From Arsenophonus apicola (GTDB taxonomy: Bacteria; Pseudomonadota; Gammaproteobacteria; Enterobacterales; Enterobacteriaceae): DNA of 64,000 nucleotides. Positions 45,751 to 54,905 of this stretch are shown here, piece after piece (the first letter of the stretch is position 1; each line of letters opens with the position of its first letter). The translations under genes were made by a program, and so were the position numbers. The notes under the pieces are model-generated. The model did no database searches and was not told where the DNA came from. It saw only the letters and a list, made by a program, of their open reading frames with translations. The stretch lies in the NCBI RefSeq assembly GCF_020268605.1, contig NZ_CP084222.1:2790001-2854000 (forward strand), read 5' to 3'.

Positions 45751-46032
45751 ATGAAACTATTATCTAAACCATTTATTTTTATAATTTTGCTTGGCACCAG
45801 TGCTATTTCAATGAGCACAGTGTCAATATCCAGCCAAATTACCGATATTGAGCGAACACAAGAGCAGAGTAACGCGACTGAAAGTTCAAACCCAATATCA
45901 TCGACAACTGCTGACATTGATTGCAGCCTGCCCCATAATAAAAAATGTTATCCCAAATCAAATGCGCCAGACTCTGTATCAATAAGCGGGACAATTAATC
46001 GGGTTATTATAAACCGAAATCCCAAAAATTGA
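45751..46032 (+). CDS. Small exported protein, unknown
   Basis: 93 residues behind TGAGGGG. Signal peptide KLLSKPFIFIILLGTSAISM. The mature part is Ser/Thr/Asn-rich and probably disordered, with one Cys pair (IDCSLPHNKKCYPK). No domain recognised. It starts MKLLSKP like other small exported proteins in this region. It may be iron-regulated if the upstream dyad is a Fur box. Confidence 0.5.
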   Translation: MKLLSKPFIFIILLGTSAISMSTVSISSQITDIERTQEQSNATESSNPISSTTADIDCSLPHNKKCYPKSNAPDSVSISGTINRVIINRNPKN

Positions 46033-46174
46033 GTGTATGGAAATCCATGCCAGGGACGGTGTTCGTTCATTCCTAGCCGGATTGTTAATTAAATAGCATG
46101 ATTTAACTTACTAAGCTCTATCTTACCAACTTGAACTCTTTATTAAAAAACCCTATTTATTCCATCTAATTATC

Positions 46175-46405
46175 TTATTTACCTTTTTTAATAGTAATTT
46201 GCCACTGGGCGTTGCCAGTTTGTTGAAAATTAATCACTTCATGACCTGATTTAGCCGCCCACTTCGGGATATTTTCTGTCGCTTGAGCACAATCATATTT
46301 AATAATTAAAATATCACCGTTTATCATTAAATCTTTCGCTTTTTGCACTTGAATCAATGGATATGGGCATAACTTTCCCCTAGTATCTAGTTGAATTTCA
46401 CTCAT
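46175..46405 (-). CDS. tsuB: TusA-like sulfurtransferase TsuB (YeeD)
   Basis: 76 residues. The TusA fold is shown by LDTRGKLCPYPLIQVQKA, with the catalytic Cys in CPYP, and DCAQATENIPKWAAKSGHEV. It matches E. coli YeeD (TsuB), the intracellular partner that takes thiosulfate sulfur from the TsuA transporter. It starts three bases after the tsuA stop on the same strand. Thiosulfate then supplies cysteine synthesis. Confidence 0.85.
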   Translation of the reverse strand: MSEIQLDTRGKLCPYPLIQVQKAKDLMINGDILIIKYDCAQATENIPKWAAKSGHEVINFQQTGNAQWQITIKKGK

Positions 46406-46408
46406 ATT

Positions 46409-47461
46409 CTATAACCTCTTTGGTTTTATTTGCCATGGACGAATGACAGTAAAATAACTAATGAGCCAACTACCAAATATAATACAAGGAATAAATACCC
46501 AACCTTGCCATGAAAACCAAGCGGTATTAACCAATGTATTACCTAGCATGCAGCCACCCGCCAAACCACTACCAATCCCCATTAATAAGCCACCAACAAA
46601 ACTTTTTACCAATGTGATCCAACCTGGGTTCCTAAATCTGAATTCTTGACTTCCCTTTGCTGCAATAAATGAACCCAACAAAAGCCCGATTAATAAATAG
46701 CCAGCCCAGTTAAAAAATTTAAAATTGCCGTCAATCAATAATGTAAAGAATTGCGCGCTGGGTCCGCTAATACCAAGCCCGCCAATTCGACCAGCTGATA
46801 AACTTGCCGGCCAGGCTAGTAGCGCAATAATTCCTACCAACATTGCCGTAATAAATGGATGCCAACGTGCTTCAAATAATAGATGGCCAATTCCTCTCTT
46901 TTTTGCTGTTATTTTTGCTATATTAATCGGTTTCCACAGTCTGATATGCCTAATGGCTAAATAGATTGTTAGTGATGTTAAAATAGGCATGATTACACAG
47001 GGTGATACATGAAAAGTTTGCGTAATTGTTCCGCTATCTAATACCTGAGAGGTAATTGGTGAAAAAAAAGATTTACTGATCGGCAAGCGAACTAACCAAC
47101 TGGAGAGGATAAAGCCAATAACAGCCATAATACTGCCAACTAAACCTTCAGCTGTTCGATAATAGGCTCCAGTAGAACAAGAGCCTGCCAATGCCATGCC
47201 ACTACCAAATAGAATGCCACCAACAATGGTTGCTAACCATAAAAATTGGGTATAAGGGAGTATGATTAATTCTAGACTTTGCAATCCAAATAGTCCGACA
47301 CTCTGAATAGAAATAACGATCAAAATAGCAATTATCATTTGCCCGTCACGGAATAAATAGAAATCTCTTATTCCACCAGCTAAACAAAAACGTCCTCGTT
47401 GCATGATAAAACCAAGTAATCCACCCAATACTAAACCAGATATATGAGATAAACTTATCAT
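46409..47461 (-). CDS. tsuA: Thiosulfate transporter TsuA (YeeE)
   Basis: 350 residues from the ATG at 47461, which sits at correct spacing from TAGGA; another ATG nine bases upstream is too close. E. coli YeeE is 352. Sulfur-relay motifs are present: MQRGRFCLAGGIRDFYLFRD, LAGSCSTGAYYR and LAGGCMLGNTLV, each with a Cys on the internal sulfur path. About nine membrane segments. Imports thiosulfate with TsuB. The gene order tsuA-tsuB matches E. coli. Confidence 0.9.
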   Translation of the reverse strand: MISLSHISGLVLGGLLGFIMQRGRFCLAGGIRDFYLFRDGQMIIAILIVISIQSVGLFGLQSLELIILPYTQFLWLATIVGGILFGSGMALAGSCSTGAYYRTAEGLVGSIMAVIGFILSSWLVRLPISKSFFSPITSQVLDSGTITQTFHVSPCVIMPILTSLTIYLAIRHIRLWKPINIAKITAKKRGIGHLLFEARWHPFITAMLVGIIALLAWPASLSAGRIGGLGISGPSAQFFTLLIDGNFKFFNWAGYLLIGLLLGSFIAAKGSQEFRFRNPGWITLVKSFVGGLLMGIGSGLAGGCMLGNTLVNTAWFSWQGWVFIPCIIFGSWLISYFTVIRPWQIKPKRL

Positions 47462-47770
47462 TAATATCATTCCTAAAATTAAAACAACATTTTATAAAAT
47501 CGAATTTTTTGAATTCTTGATAAAAAGCACAGTTTTAAATATAGTCTAGTTGTTGGGATTACTTTTCTATTAGCTAAAATAAATTTGTTAAATCAAAGGA
47601 TTATTTTTTTATTTATGTTTAACACCATATTTAATTAATATTGAGACTAATAAAAACTCTATCCTGCTTTATGCATCATTAAATTTACTAAGTCTTATAT
47701 TGTTTCTAACATTTAATCTTTCTGTCTATTATTTATAGAGATAATTTTATATCTGAATGGCAATAATCCA
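47462..47770. other. Divergent promoter region between tsuA and the LysR gene
   Basis: About 310 bases, AT-rich. A LysR regulator could bind here, but no clear T-N11-A palindrome stood out. Confidence 0.3.
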
Positions 47771-48691
47771 ATGAAAAGTGTACTAAATAGTCTCCCGGTA
47801 TTTGTTGCTGCTGCTGAAGCTAACAGTTTCTCTCAAACAGCGGAAAAATTACATCTCACACGCTCATCGGTAGCAAAAAAAATTGCTCAATTAGAAGCAA
47901 GACTGGGTATTACCCTGTTTCATAGGACAACCCGCACGCAAAGTTTAACTGAGGAAGGAACGCTATATTATGAATATTGCCGACGTGCCCTCGATGAGAT
48001 AGAAAAAATAGAAGACATCCTTGACAGTAGTAAGCTTGAAACTTGTGGCAAATTTAGGCTCTCCATGCCGGTATTATTTGGCCATTTATGCATAGCTCCG
48101 CTACTCATTTCTTTAATAAAACAGCACCCCAAACTAGAACTAGAAATGTCATTTAACGATCGTATTATTGATCTTATAGAAGAAGGAATTGATTTATCAA
48201 TCTATATTGGCACACTACCTGATAGCACTAATCTAGTCGCAAGAAAAATTGGCAAACACCGTATGACAATTTGCGCTTCTCCCTCTTATCTTGTTCAAAT
48301 GGGTGAACCACACACAATTATAGAATTGGCAAAACATTTCGCTGTTGCTTATAGCCATTCAAATCGAATACAAAAATGGCGCCTCAAAGATGATAACGGC
48401 GGTATATACGAATTCAGACCGAAAACAAGATTAATGATGGATGACATGCAAGCAATAAAAGATGCGATTATTTCAGATGCAGGTATTGCCTGGCTTCCTG
48501 ACTGGTTAGTTAGAGAAGAACTGAGCAACGGGCGCCTAAAAGAGATTATGCCTCATGCTAGCCAAATAACTTTCTCTATTTATGCAGTATGGCCAAAAAC
48601 ACCTTACCTTTCGCGTAAAGTGCGTCTTATTGTTGATACTTTAGTTAATGATTTACCCGCTTATATGGAAAAAATTGCCGCGCCAAGCTGA
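47771..48691 (+). CDS. LysR family transcriptional regulator
   Basis: 306 residues. The N-terminal winged helix-turn-helix is FVAAAEANSFSQTAEKLHLT then SSVAKKIAQLEARLGITLFH. A LysR substrate-binding domain follows (FRLSMPVLFGHLCIAPLL ... GIAWLPDWLVREEL). It resembles the CrgA/YafC-type regulators. It converges with azoR and diverges from tsuA; either could be its target. The ligand is unknown. Confidence 0.85.
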   Translation: MKSVLNSLPVFVAAAEANSFSQTAEKLHLTRSSVAKKIAQLEARLGITLFHRTTRTQSLTEEGTLYYEYCRRALDEIEKIEDILDSSKLETCGKFRLSMPVLFGHLCIAPLLISLIKQHPKLELEMSFNDRIIDLIEEGIDLSIYIGTLPDSTNLVARKIGKHRMTICASPSYLVQMGEPHTIIELAKHFAVAYSHSNRIQKWRLKDDNGGIYEFRPKTRLMMDDMQAIKDAIISDAGIAWLPDWLVREELSNGRLKEIMPHASQITFSIYAVWPKTPYLSRKVRLIVDTLVNDLPAYMEKIAAPS

Positions 48692-48699
48692 GCAGATTT

Positions 48700-48730
48700 G
48701 TACTCACTGGTATTTTATGCCAGTGAGTAC
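48700..48730. terminator. Bidirectional terminator between the LysR gene and azoR
   Basis: GTACTCACTGG (48700-48710) and CCAGTGAGTAC (48720-48730) form a perfect 11-bp stem with a 9-base loop between convergent genes. Confidence 0.8.
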
Positions 48731-48740
48731 ATCATCCAGC

Positions 48741-49340
48741 TTAAGCTATAAGACTAGCAATTTTTGCCTCAGCATTGGCAATCCCCTGTTCTTTTCCATG
48801 TGGTCTCATATCCATTCCTTCGGCATAGATAAACTCCACATCAGTGATACCAATTAATCCTAAAACCGATTTCAAATAAGGCGTCACTGCATCCGTCTGT
48901 TGTCCCAAATGGATACCACCACGAGAACTGACAACAACTGCACGCACACCTTCAACTAATCCCATCGGATAAGTTTCAGTATATTTAAATGTAACACCTG
49001 CACGAGTAACAAGATCAAACCAATTTTTCAGTTGGGTTGGCACATTCAAATTATACATGGGTGCTCCGATAACAACCATGTCACTCCGTTTTAGTTCAGC
49101 TATCAATTTATCTGATAGGGCGACAGCGTTAAAGGCTTTTTCACTGAAATTAGTCGCTCCTCGCATCGAATTAAACAGTTCATTATCCAATACAGGAAGA
49201 TTAAGCGTGGCTAAGTCACGTATTGTAACTTCATCTTGTAATCCTTTTAATTGTCTTTTCGTCAGAAAAGTATCAATCAAGGAATTTGTTTGAGAATTAT
49301 TTCCCATGATGCTGGATTTTAAAACAAGAATTTTATTCAT
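48741..49340 (-). CDS. azoR: FMN-dependent NADH-azoreductase
   Basis: 199 residues behind AGGAAG. The flavodoxin-like start KILVLKSSIMGNNSQTNSLI, VIGAPMYNLNVPTQLKNWFD and RAGVTFKYTETYPMGLVEG, plus VVSSRGGIHLG, follow E. coli AzoR throughout. The enzyme reduces azo dyes and quinones with NADH using FMN. It may protect against electrophilic quinones. The neighbouring LysR gene may control it. Confidence 0.93.
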   Translation of the reverse strand: MNKILVLKSSIMGNNSQTNSLIDTFLTKRQLKGLQDEVTIRDLATLNLPVLDNELFNSMRGATNFSEKAFNAVALSDKLIAELKRSDMVVIGAPMYNLNVPTQLKNWFDLVTRAGVTFKYTETYPMGLVEGVRAVVVSSRGGIHLGQQTDAVTPYLKSVLGLIGITDVEFIYAEGMDMRPHGKEQGIANAEAKIASLIA

Positions 49341-49495
49341 AATACACTTCCTACTAAACTTTTATTTTATTATTTCAGCGCTGAAATTTTTATTACAAGC
49401 TTGTTACTTACAATGCATTAGATTTTACTACTAAAAAAAATTGTTAGTGTTGAAAGAAAGAATTTATATTGATTCAAATATTGCAACAATAAAAA

Positions 49496-49533
49496 AATAA
49501 AAGCCTCAAGCTAATATTAGTGAGGCTTTTATT
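49496..49533 (-). terminator. Terminator after the small heat-shock protein gene
   Basis: AATAAAAGCCTCA (49496-49508) and TGAGGCTTTTATT (49521-49533) give a perfect 13-bp stem. On the minus strand it is followed by TTTTTT. Confidence 0.85.
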
Positions 49534-49577
49534 TTTTCCAGCTTACGTTAATTATCTAATGTCTAATTGCCAGCAAA

Positions 49578-50090
49578 TTATTTAGCTGTTTTTGTTTTTT
49601 TAGGCACTGAAGGTTTTTTCGTTGCTTTTAATTTTTTAGGCTCATTTTTCTTACCTTTTTTAATCGCAATTTTTTTTACCTTCTCATCTTTAGGAATTTC
49701 ATATTCTAGGAAAATTTTAAGTAAACCATCATATAATTCAGCACTTTGAATTTTGGCATTTTTACCTAACGAATATTGAGCAGAGAACGATCTGTGAGAA
49801 ATACCCTGATGAAGCCATTCGCCTTTTTTTGGTGTTTCTTCTTTATGATCACCAACAATAAATAATTGCCCATCAGAAAATGAAACATCTAAATCATTTT
49901 CAGTGAAACCTGGCACACTGATTATTAGTTCATAATGTTTATCATCAATTTTCTTTAAATTGTAAGATTCACTAGGTAATGCGAGTGGTTTAACACCCGT
50001 TAAGTGACTAAATAACTTATCTATTTTATTAAATCTATCTGAAAACAAATCATTTCTCAAATCTGAAAATAAACTTAATGGACGAATCAT
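49578..50090 (-). CDS. Small heat-shock protein (Hsp20/IbpA family) with a lysine-rich tail
   Basis: 170 residues. The N-terminal RPLSLFSDLRNDLFSDRFNK is followed by an alpha-crystallin domain (~45-140): YELIISVPGFTENDLDVSFS, GQLFIVGDHKEE, LHQGISHRSFSAQYSLGKNA. It is longer than IbpA/IbpB (~140) because of a C-terminal tail of about 27 residues with 13 Lys. The tail lacks a clear IxI motif beyond IAIKKG. Upstream, a weak sigma-32-like match (CTGGAA at 50174-50169 with CTCCTATAA) is possible. A 12-bp palindrome GCTTAATTAAGC (50109-50120) lies in the leader. The family holds unfolded proteins for refolding. Confidence 0.85.
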   Translation of the reverse strand: MIRPLSLFSDLRNDLFSDRFNKIDKLFSHLTGVKPLALPSESYNLKKIDDKHYELIISVPGFTENDLDVSFSDGQLFIVGDHKEETPKKGEWLHQGISHRSFSAQYSLGKNAKIQSAELYDGLLKIFLEYEIPKDEKVKKIAIKKGKKNEPKKLKATKKPSVPKKTKTAK

Positions 50091-50571
50091 AATAAATCTC
50101 CTAATGTAGCTTAATTAAGCGTGGAAAACGTTGTTCTCTATTATTCTTATAGGAGTTACTACAGATTTTTCCAGTTATTTATTACAATTTAAATACACAG
50201 GCAAATAAAAAAACCTAATAAACAAGTATTTATTTAATTGGGCTCTATTGACTGATTTTTAATTTAATATCATCATAAATCAAAGCTTCAATTATCAAAT
50301 TAATCCTAATGCTAACAAAATTTGGTGGCTACAAATTACAAAAAACACCTCCTTTATTTCCATAGCAAACATTGCGTTCATTGCCATTCTTTTAAGTGTT
50401 CTAAAATAGAACAAATTTACCTGAGCTAATTCAGCTCATAGCTTATTTTAGATAAATATTGATTACAATTAGCAAAATTTAGCGCTAAAGAATAAGGCAT
50501 AAATAAACATTTATGCCCCATATTAATACGCCATAAAAAATAGAAATTTGTCTATAAGAAATAGCTTAAAA
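50091..50571. other. Spacer upstream of the small heat-shock gene
   Basis: About 480 bases including its leader and promoter. Apart from the palindrome noted there, only AT-rich sequence; a possible gdx terminator was not recognised. Confidence 0.3.
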
Positions 50572-50886
50572 TTAATTCGCTAGTTTTAAGCCAATTATCC
50601 CAGCAAAAATTAGCCCCAGGCTTAATAAGCGGAATAAACTCGCCGATTCACCAAGAAAAATAATCCCAATGGTCGCAGTACCCAGCGCACCAATACCTGT
50701 CCAAATAGCATATGCTGTACCGGCAGGTAAGGTTTTCATCGCATAAGCTAATAACCCTATACTGAACAACATGGCAACTAAAGTTATAATACTGGGGGTT
50801 AATCGGGTAAATCCTTGGGTATATTTCAATCCTATTGCCCAAACAATTTCAAGTAAACCGGCTATTATTAAAACCAACCAGGCCAT
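50572..50886 (-). CDS. gdx: Guanidinium exporter Gdx (SugE)
   Basis: 104 residues from the second ATG (50886), which matches the family start MAWLVLIIAGLLEIVWAIGL and lies four bases after AGGAGGA; the first ATG is too close. Four transmembrane helices of the SMR fold, with Glu13 region GLLEIVW and the WTGIGALGT block. Gdx is a dual-topology guanidinium/proton antiporter. The guanidine-II riboswitch immediately upstream confirms the role over a multidrug EmrE. No carboxylase or other guanidine genes are adjacent. Confidence 0.95.
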   Translation of the reverse strand: MAWLVLIIAGLLEIVWAIGLKYTQGFTRLTPSIITLVAMLFSIGLLAYAMKTLPAGTAYAIWTGIGALGTATIGIIFLGESASLFRLLSLGLIFAGIIGLKLAN

Positions 50887-50904
50887 CATTCCTCCTAATC
50901 ACTC

Positions 50905-50945
50905 GGGGTCGTCCCCAATAAAATGCTATTTCTCAGGCCGTCCTG
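50905..50945 (-). promoter_or_regulatory. Guanidine-II (mini-ykkC) riboswitch upstream of gdx
   Basis: On the minus strand, two hairpins with ACGR loops: CAGG-ACGG-CCTG (50945-50934) and GGGG-ACGA-CCCC (50916-50905), separated by an 17-base linker and lying just before the gdx ribosome site. This is exactly the mini-ykkC architecture. Guanidine binding should free the ribosome site and turn on gdx. Confidence 0.95.
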
Positions 50946-51708
50946 AACAACAGATGAAACTGAAAAAATTATAACCAGGCAATATTATAACTTCAACATT
51001 ATGTATGATTACTTAATTGCTATTGAAGATTAGTTTATTTAGTTAAAATTTGATGTTCTATTTCTGTTACTATTTTCTGCAAAAGTGTCATAAATATTAG
51101 CCAATTTGCTTAGTTTTGTCACATTTTGGATGATAAATTATGCTTATCTATCCACCACAGCAATCGCAGCACCACCCTGGCAGTTTGTCACTTTTGTTAC
51201 ACTCAGTAGAAGTCTGCTGCATGAGGGAATTAAGACTGGCTATTTAACGCACGTTAATTAAACCGTCTGGCTAGCCATTGATACGGGTTGAAGAGTATAT
51301 ATTTTATTCGTTAAACGCTTTAGACTGTTAGCAATCTCTTGCCACTGGCAATATATTATTTTCTAGCGCAATCTTGTCATATTGAAAATGGCAGCGGTAA
51401 GGTTGGTTCAGATAATGAATTTTAGACCCCTAAAGCATAAAAAGCATTGATGAAATACGTATTAATCTTTTTACGGCAGAACGATTTGCTTTATCCAACA
51501 TATTTACCGTAACGTTATCAATAATTAACGATATTGAATTTATACAAAAACTGCAGTTGGCAACAAAAAATAGGCCTGCACTTAACCGCTATTGAAGGAG
51601 ACTAAAAACAAACCAGCAACAGCATATGTACAGGCAATTATCAGGAAAAGAATAACAACTATTATTACTTAATAAATTATATTAATAACCTAAAATCATC
51701 CTCCAAAC
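50946..51708. other. Gene-free spacer between gdx and the phosphatase gene
   Basis: About 760 bases. A plus-strand open stretch around 51440-51600 (INLFTAERFALSNIFTVTLS) with no start or ribosome site could be a decayed coding relic. No RNA or terminator was recognised. Confidence 0.35.
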
Positions 51709-53892
51709 TTATGAATCTGAGATTGGTTTATTTAATTGTTCAGCTAACACAGCCAGTGTTTGCATTTGCTCAGGTGTTTGAACCATTTTCCGATCACGTG
51801 TCGTGCGCATATCTCTAACAATACTCTCTAAACTTTGTTGACTTTCTGGTTTTAATAATTCCATGGTGGCAAGTAGTTGACCGGTACGCCCAACGCCAGC
51901 TCGACAATGCATTACTGGTAATAATTTATTTTCATCATTTATCGCGCTGCTTCCTTTTTCCTTATAAAAATTAATTTTTTTATCGACAACCGTATTAACA
52001 TGCTCGGCTAATTCTTTTAATCCTTCATTACCTGAAGCCGTTAGATCCGGCCAATTAGAAACATGAATAACAGGTATGGTGACTTTAATATTTTGACCTT
52101 CATCGGTGACATGCAATAAATAGTCATGATAATCCAATTCGTCAGCCAATTTACCCTCACCTTTATCAATTACCGTCACGGCAACATCACCATATTGGTT
52201 GTCTTTTCTAAAATATTCGGGTAATCCGACGCCTGATTGTGGATTAATATCTTTGTCTGATGCTAATACAACTAATGCAGGTGTCCGATTAGCCACCAAC
52301 ATCTTAAAATAATCTTGCAGTGATGCAGGTTTTGGATATTGGCAAGCAATAGCAACATTTTGACCCGCAATTTGTACCCGATTAGCGGCTAGCGGCTGAC
52401 CATTTGGAGCTGTCACCGCCGTTGCTTTTGCGGTCCAGATATTGCCAAATCGTTGATTCTCAACCTTCTGAATATATTGTGATTTGTCTAGTTTGGCATC
52501 ACTAAATTCATCCATTAAGCGTTGAAATAAATCTTTAGCTAATATAGCGGCTTTCTGTTGCTCTTCTACCGGCAATGTACGTAGTGGTAATGTCGCTACG
52601 GGTACCGGTACCTTTGGATCACTTAACATTCTCTTTAATTTTGCCGGTAGCATATTAGTATCTATCGTATTTTCTAATTTAGTTGTATCTTCATCCATCC
52701 TAGCAGATGATCTTTTCTCCCGAGTGTAATTGCCCGCTGCTTTTTCAAATTGCTTAAGTAATTGCAACTGTGATGCATAATTTAATATTTTTTCGCTAGT
52801 TGAATTTTTTATTTCACTAACAATCTCTTCTGATCTCAATTTATTACCAGGTTTAGCTACTTCAGTTGCGGCAACCAGAAAAGCGTCACTTTCATATCCT
52901 TTAGTAGCGTGTATTACTGGTAATACTTTATTGGGATCATATACTGCTTGACTATTTTTTTGGTAAAGCTCGCTTGAATATTCTTGGCTTGTTTGATTAA
53001 TACAATCAACAATAACTTTTAAGCCTTCATTATCGATGCTATTTTTTCCTAGCCCATTATTAATATGAATAATAGGCAGTTGATATGAACGGTTACCTTG
53101 CTTAATTTCTATTTCATACATATCACAGCAAAATTTACCCAACGATCTATCTTTAGACTGTTCATTAAGTTGAACCGACACACTACCATACTTGCCATTT
53201 TGTTTAAAATATTCAGGTAGACCTTTAGCTGCAATGTCCTTATTTGGTGCCAATACAACCAGTATTGGCGTTTGATTATCAGCTAGCATTTTAAAATAAC
53301 TTTCTAAATACTCCGCTTTAGGATATTCACTAATCATTGCTACATTTTTGCCGCCAATCTGCACACGATTAGCCGGTAATATCCTACCATCCGGCGCTTC
53401 AACTCGCGTTGCTTTAGCCAACAAAAGTTTATCATTTTTTTGGCTAGCGAGATTGCTATCGTCATTGCCAATTGTGCTTACCGACGTCGATGACATCAAT
53501 GTTTTAACTTCACCAGGTTGTAATTTAGCAACCCATTTTTCTGCTGGTATATCCAGAGTGTCTTTCTTGCCTAACGTTGGTAGACGAGAAAGCTGCGGTG
53601 GCTCAATTAACTTATTTTTCACCGCAGTTGATTTTGGTGCAAGTTCAGGTGGCGTTCCATCAATGTCAAAATTAAAACCACCATGACGTCGAGTTTTATT
53701 ACTGTCCTGCTCCGTTTCGGTAGCAAGATGGGTTTTATGTCGTAACAAAACGGTCGACGAATCACTATCTTTGACAATTTCACGCCCTTGATAATAAGTT
53801 TTTTGTGTTCCGTCTTGACCGCTCGCTACCTCATTTGAGGCATAATTGATATTAGGTGTTATATTACTATAAATCGGTGAAGTATTAGGCAT
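51709..53892 (-). CDS. YopH-like type III effector: tandem protein tyrosine phosphatase domains, the first inactive
   Basis: 727 residues. Residues 1-150 are polar and lack a Sec signal. Domain 1 (~160-350) and domain 2 (~487-720) are repeats of each other: ANRVQIGGKNVAMISEYPKA against ANRVQIAGQNVAIACQYPKP, SYFKMLADNQTPILVVLAPN against DYFKMLVANRTPALVVLASD. Domain 2 has the full PTP site: P-loop HCRAGVGRTG (Cys663, Arg669), WPD loop (Asp616), Q-loop MVQTPEQMQT. In domain 1 the P-loop is HATKGYESDA (Cys to Ala329) and WPD is absent, so it cannot catalyse. YopH dephosphorylates host focal-adhesion proteins. The CesT-like gene upstream supports type III export. Confidence 0.8.
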   Translation of the reverse strand: MPNTSPIYSNITPNINYASNEVASGQDGTQKTYYQGREIVKDSDSSTVLLRHKTHLATETEQDSNKTRRHGGFNFDIDGTPPELAPKSTAVKNKLIEPPQLSRLPTLGKKDTLDIPAEKWVAKLQPGEVKTLMSSTSVSTIGNDDSNLASQKNDKLLLAKATRVEAPDGRILPANRVQIGGKNVAMISEYPKAEYLESYFKMLADNQTPILVVLAPNKDIAAKGLPEYFKQNGKYGSVSVQLNEQSKDRSLGKFCCDMYEIEIKQGNRSYQLPIIHINNGLGKNSIDNEGLKVIVDCINQTSQEYSSELYQKNSQAVYDPNKVLPVIHATKGYESDAFLVAATEVAKPGNKLRSEEIVSEIKNSTSEKILNYASQLQLLKQFEKAAGNYTREKRSSARMDEDTTKLENTIDTNMLPAKLKRMLSDPKVPVPVATLPLRTLPVEEQQKAAILAKDLFQRLMDEFSDAKLDKSQYIQKVENQRFGNIWTAKATAVTAPNGQPLAANRVQIAGQNVAIACQYPKPASLQDYFKMLVANRTPALVVLASDKDINPQSGVGLPEYFRKDNQYGDVAVTVIDKGEGKLADELDYHDYLLHVTDEGQNIKVTIPVIHVSNWPDLTASGNEGLKELAEHVNTVVDKKINFYKEKGSSAINDENKLLPVMHCRAGVGRTGQLLATMELLKPESQQSLESIVRDMRTTRDRKMVQTPEQMQTLAVLAEQLNKPISDS

Positions 53893-53922
53893 TATAAAAT
53901 CCCTTACTTTTAAGTTAATCTA

Positions 53923-54318
53923 TTATTTTTCAGCTACACATTGTTCTGATTTTTCAAGTAATAATCCAAAAATATCAACAATTTCATACTCATTGATCTC
54001 ATGTAAAGGCAATCTCACCCATAATATAAGATGTTGTTCTTCATTAACTGCGGCAACCGGCTGCCAACGTAGCTGGGTCAAATTATTAAAATGCAATAAG
54101 GATAAGAGAGTAATATTTTTTTGCGTTAATTCATTTATATGGCCTAGATCAGTAAAAATATACCAATCAAACTGATTAATTAATCCTAGATAAAAGCGAA
54201 AATTATTATCAATAGTTAAACTAAAAGCTTCCTCTTTGGATGTTTTTTCTATTGGCTCAAGGCCAATATGATTAAAAAGTGATGATACTTTTTGGTGGAA
54301 AATAGCAAGTTGATGCAC
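53923..54318 (-). CDS. CesT/SycH-family type III chaperone
   Basis: 131 residues. The amphipathic start QLAIFHQKVSSLFNHIGLEP, then beta stretches (FRFYLGLINQFDWYIFTDLG, LILWVRLPLH), and a C-terminal helix (EIVDIFGLLLEKSEQCVAEK), is the usual fold of Tir/SycH-type type III secretion chaperones. It lies 30 bases upstream of the phosphatase gene on the same strand, a standard chaperone-effector pair. Family call by pattern only. Confidence 0.65.
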   Translation of the reverse strand: MHQLAIFHQKVSSLFNHIGLEPIEKTSKEEAFSLTIDNNFRFYLGLINQFDWYIFTDLGHINELTQKNITLLSLLHFNNLTQLRWQPVAAVNEEQHLILWVRLPLHEINEYEIVDIFGLLLEKSEQCVAEK

Positions 54319-54796
54319 TAAACAATACCTCTTATCGATAAATAACTTCTTTACTCACCGCTTTTATTTAGCGTTTTTCTCAGTACTTATTAAATAAAAT
54401 AAAAAAATGCTATTTAATACCACTCAATCTAAATTAATAAAGCAGAATAAACAGTCCATCTAAACAATTAAAAATTAATTATTATTAATCATCCCCTTTT
54501 ACAGAAAATAATTATTAGTTACAAATAAAAAACGATACAACTGGCCAGTTTTACACTAATAGAAAAGGGTTCTATCGCATTAATGTAGAATGATTAAATT
54601 TATACAGGAGGTAAGGTTTTAGGCAACTAAAGCATAAAGGCATCTACTGGACGGATAACGTGCCCATTGATAGCGATTTGTTGTTCCGGGTATTATGTAA
54701 TGTTAATTTCGTATTAATTATAGATAGTAACTAATTATTGAAGGCACTGTTGCAAATATCGTGATGCGACTGAACCGAAAATATCGCTAAAACAAA
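54319..54796. other. Gene-free spacer with an IS6-type terminal repeat relic
   Basis: About 480 bases. GGCACTGTTGCAAA at 54743-54756 equals the IS26/IS6-family terminal inverted repeat, but no transposase gene or second end is present. It is the trace of a lost insertion, or chance. Confidence 0.4.
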
Positions 54797-54821
54797 AATA
54801 GCCTGAAAATTTCAGGCTATT
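54797..54821 (-). terminator. Terminator after efp
   Basis: AATAGCCTGAAA (54797-54808) and TTTCAGGCTATT (54810-54821) make a tight perfect stem. On the minus strand it is followed by a T-rich TTTGTTTT. Confidence 0.8.
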
Positions 54822-54905
54822 ATTAGCAATAAAAAATGACGCTTCTATCACTCGATGGGTTGTTAACAAGCACCCTTCAACTAAAAGTGGTAGATGAGCT
54901 AAATA

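Noticed and set aside
50109..50120. ROSE-type RNA thermometer in the small heat-shock gene leader
   Set aside because: Only a short palindrome and an ordinary ribosome site are seen; the ROSE U(U/C)GCU anti-SD element is absent.
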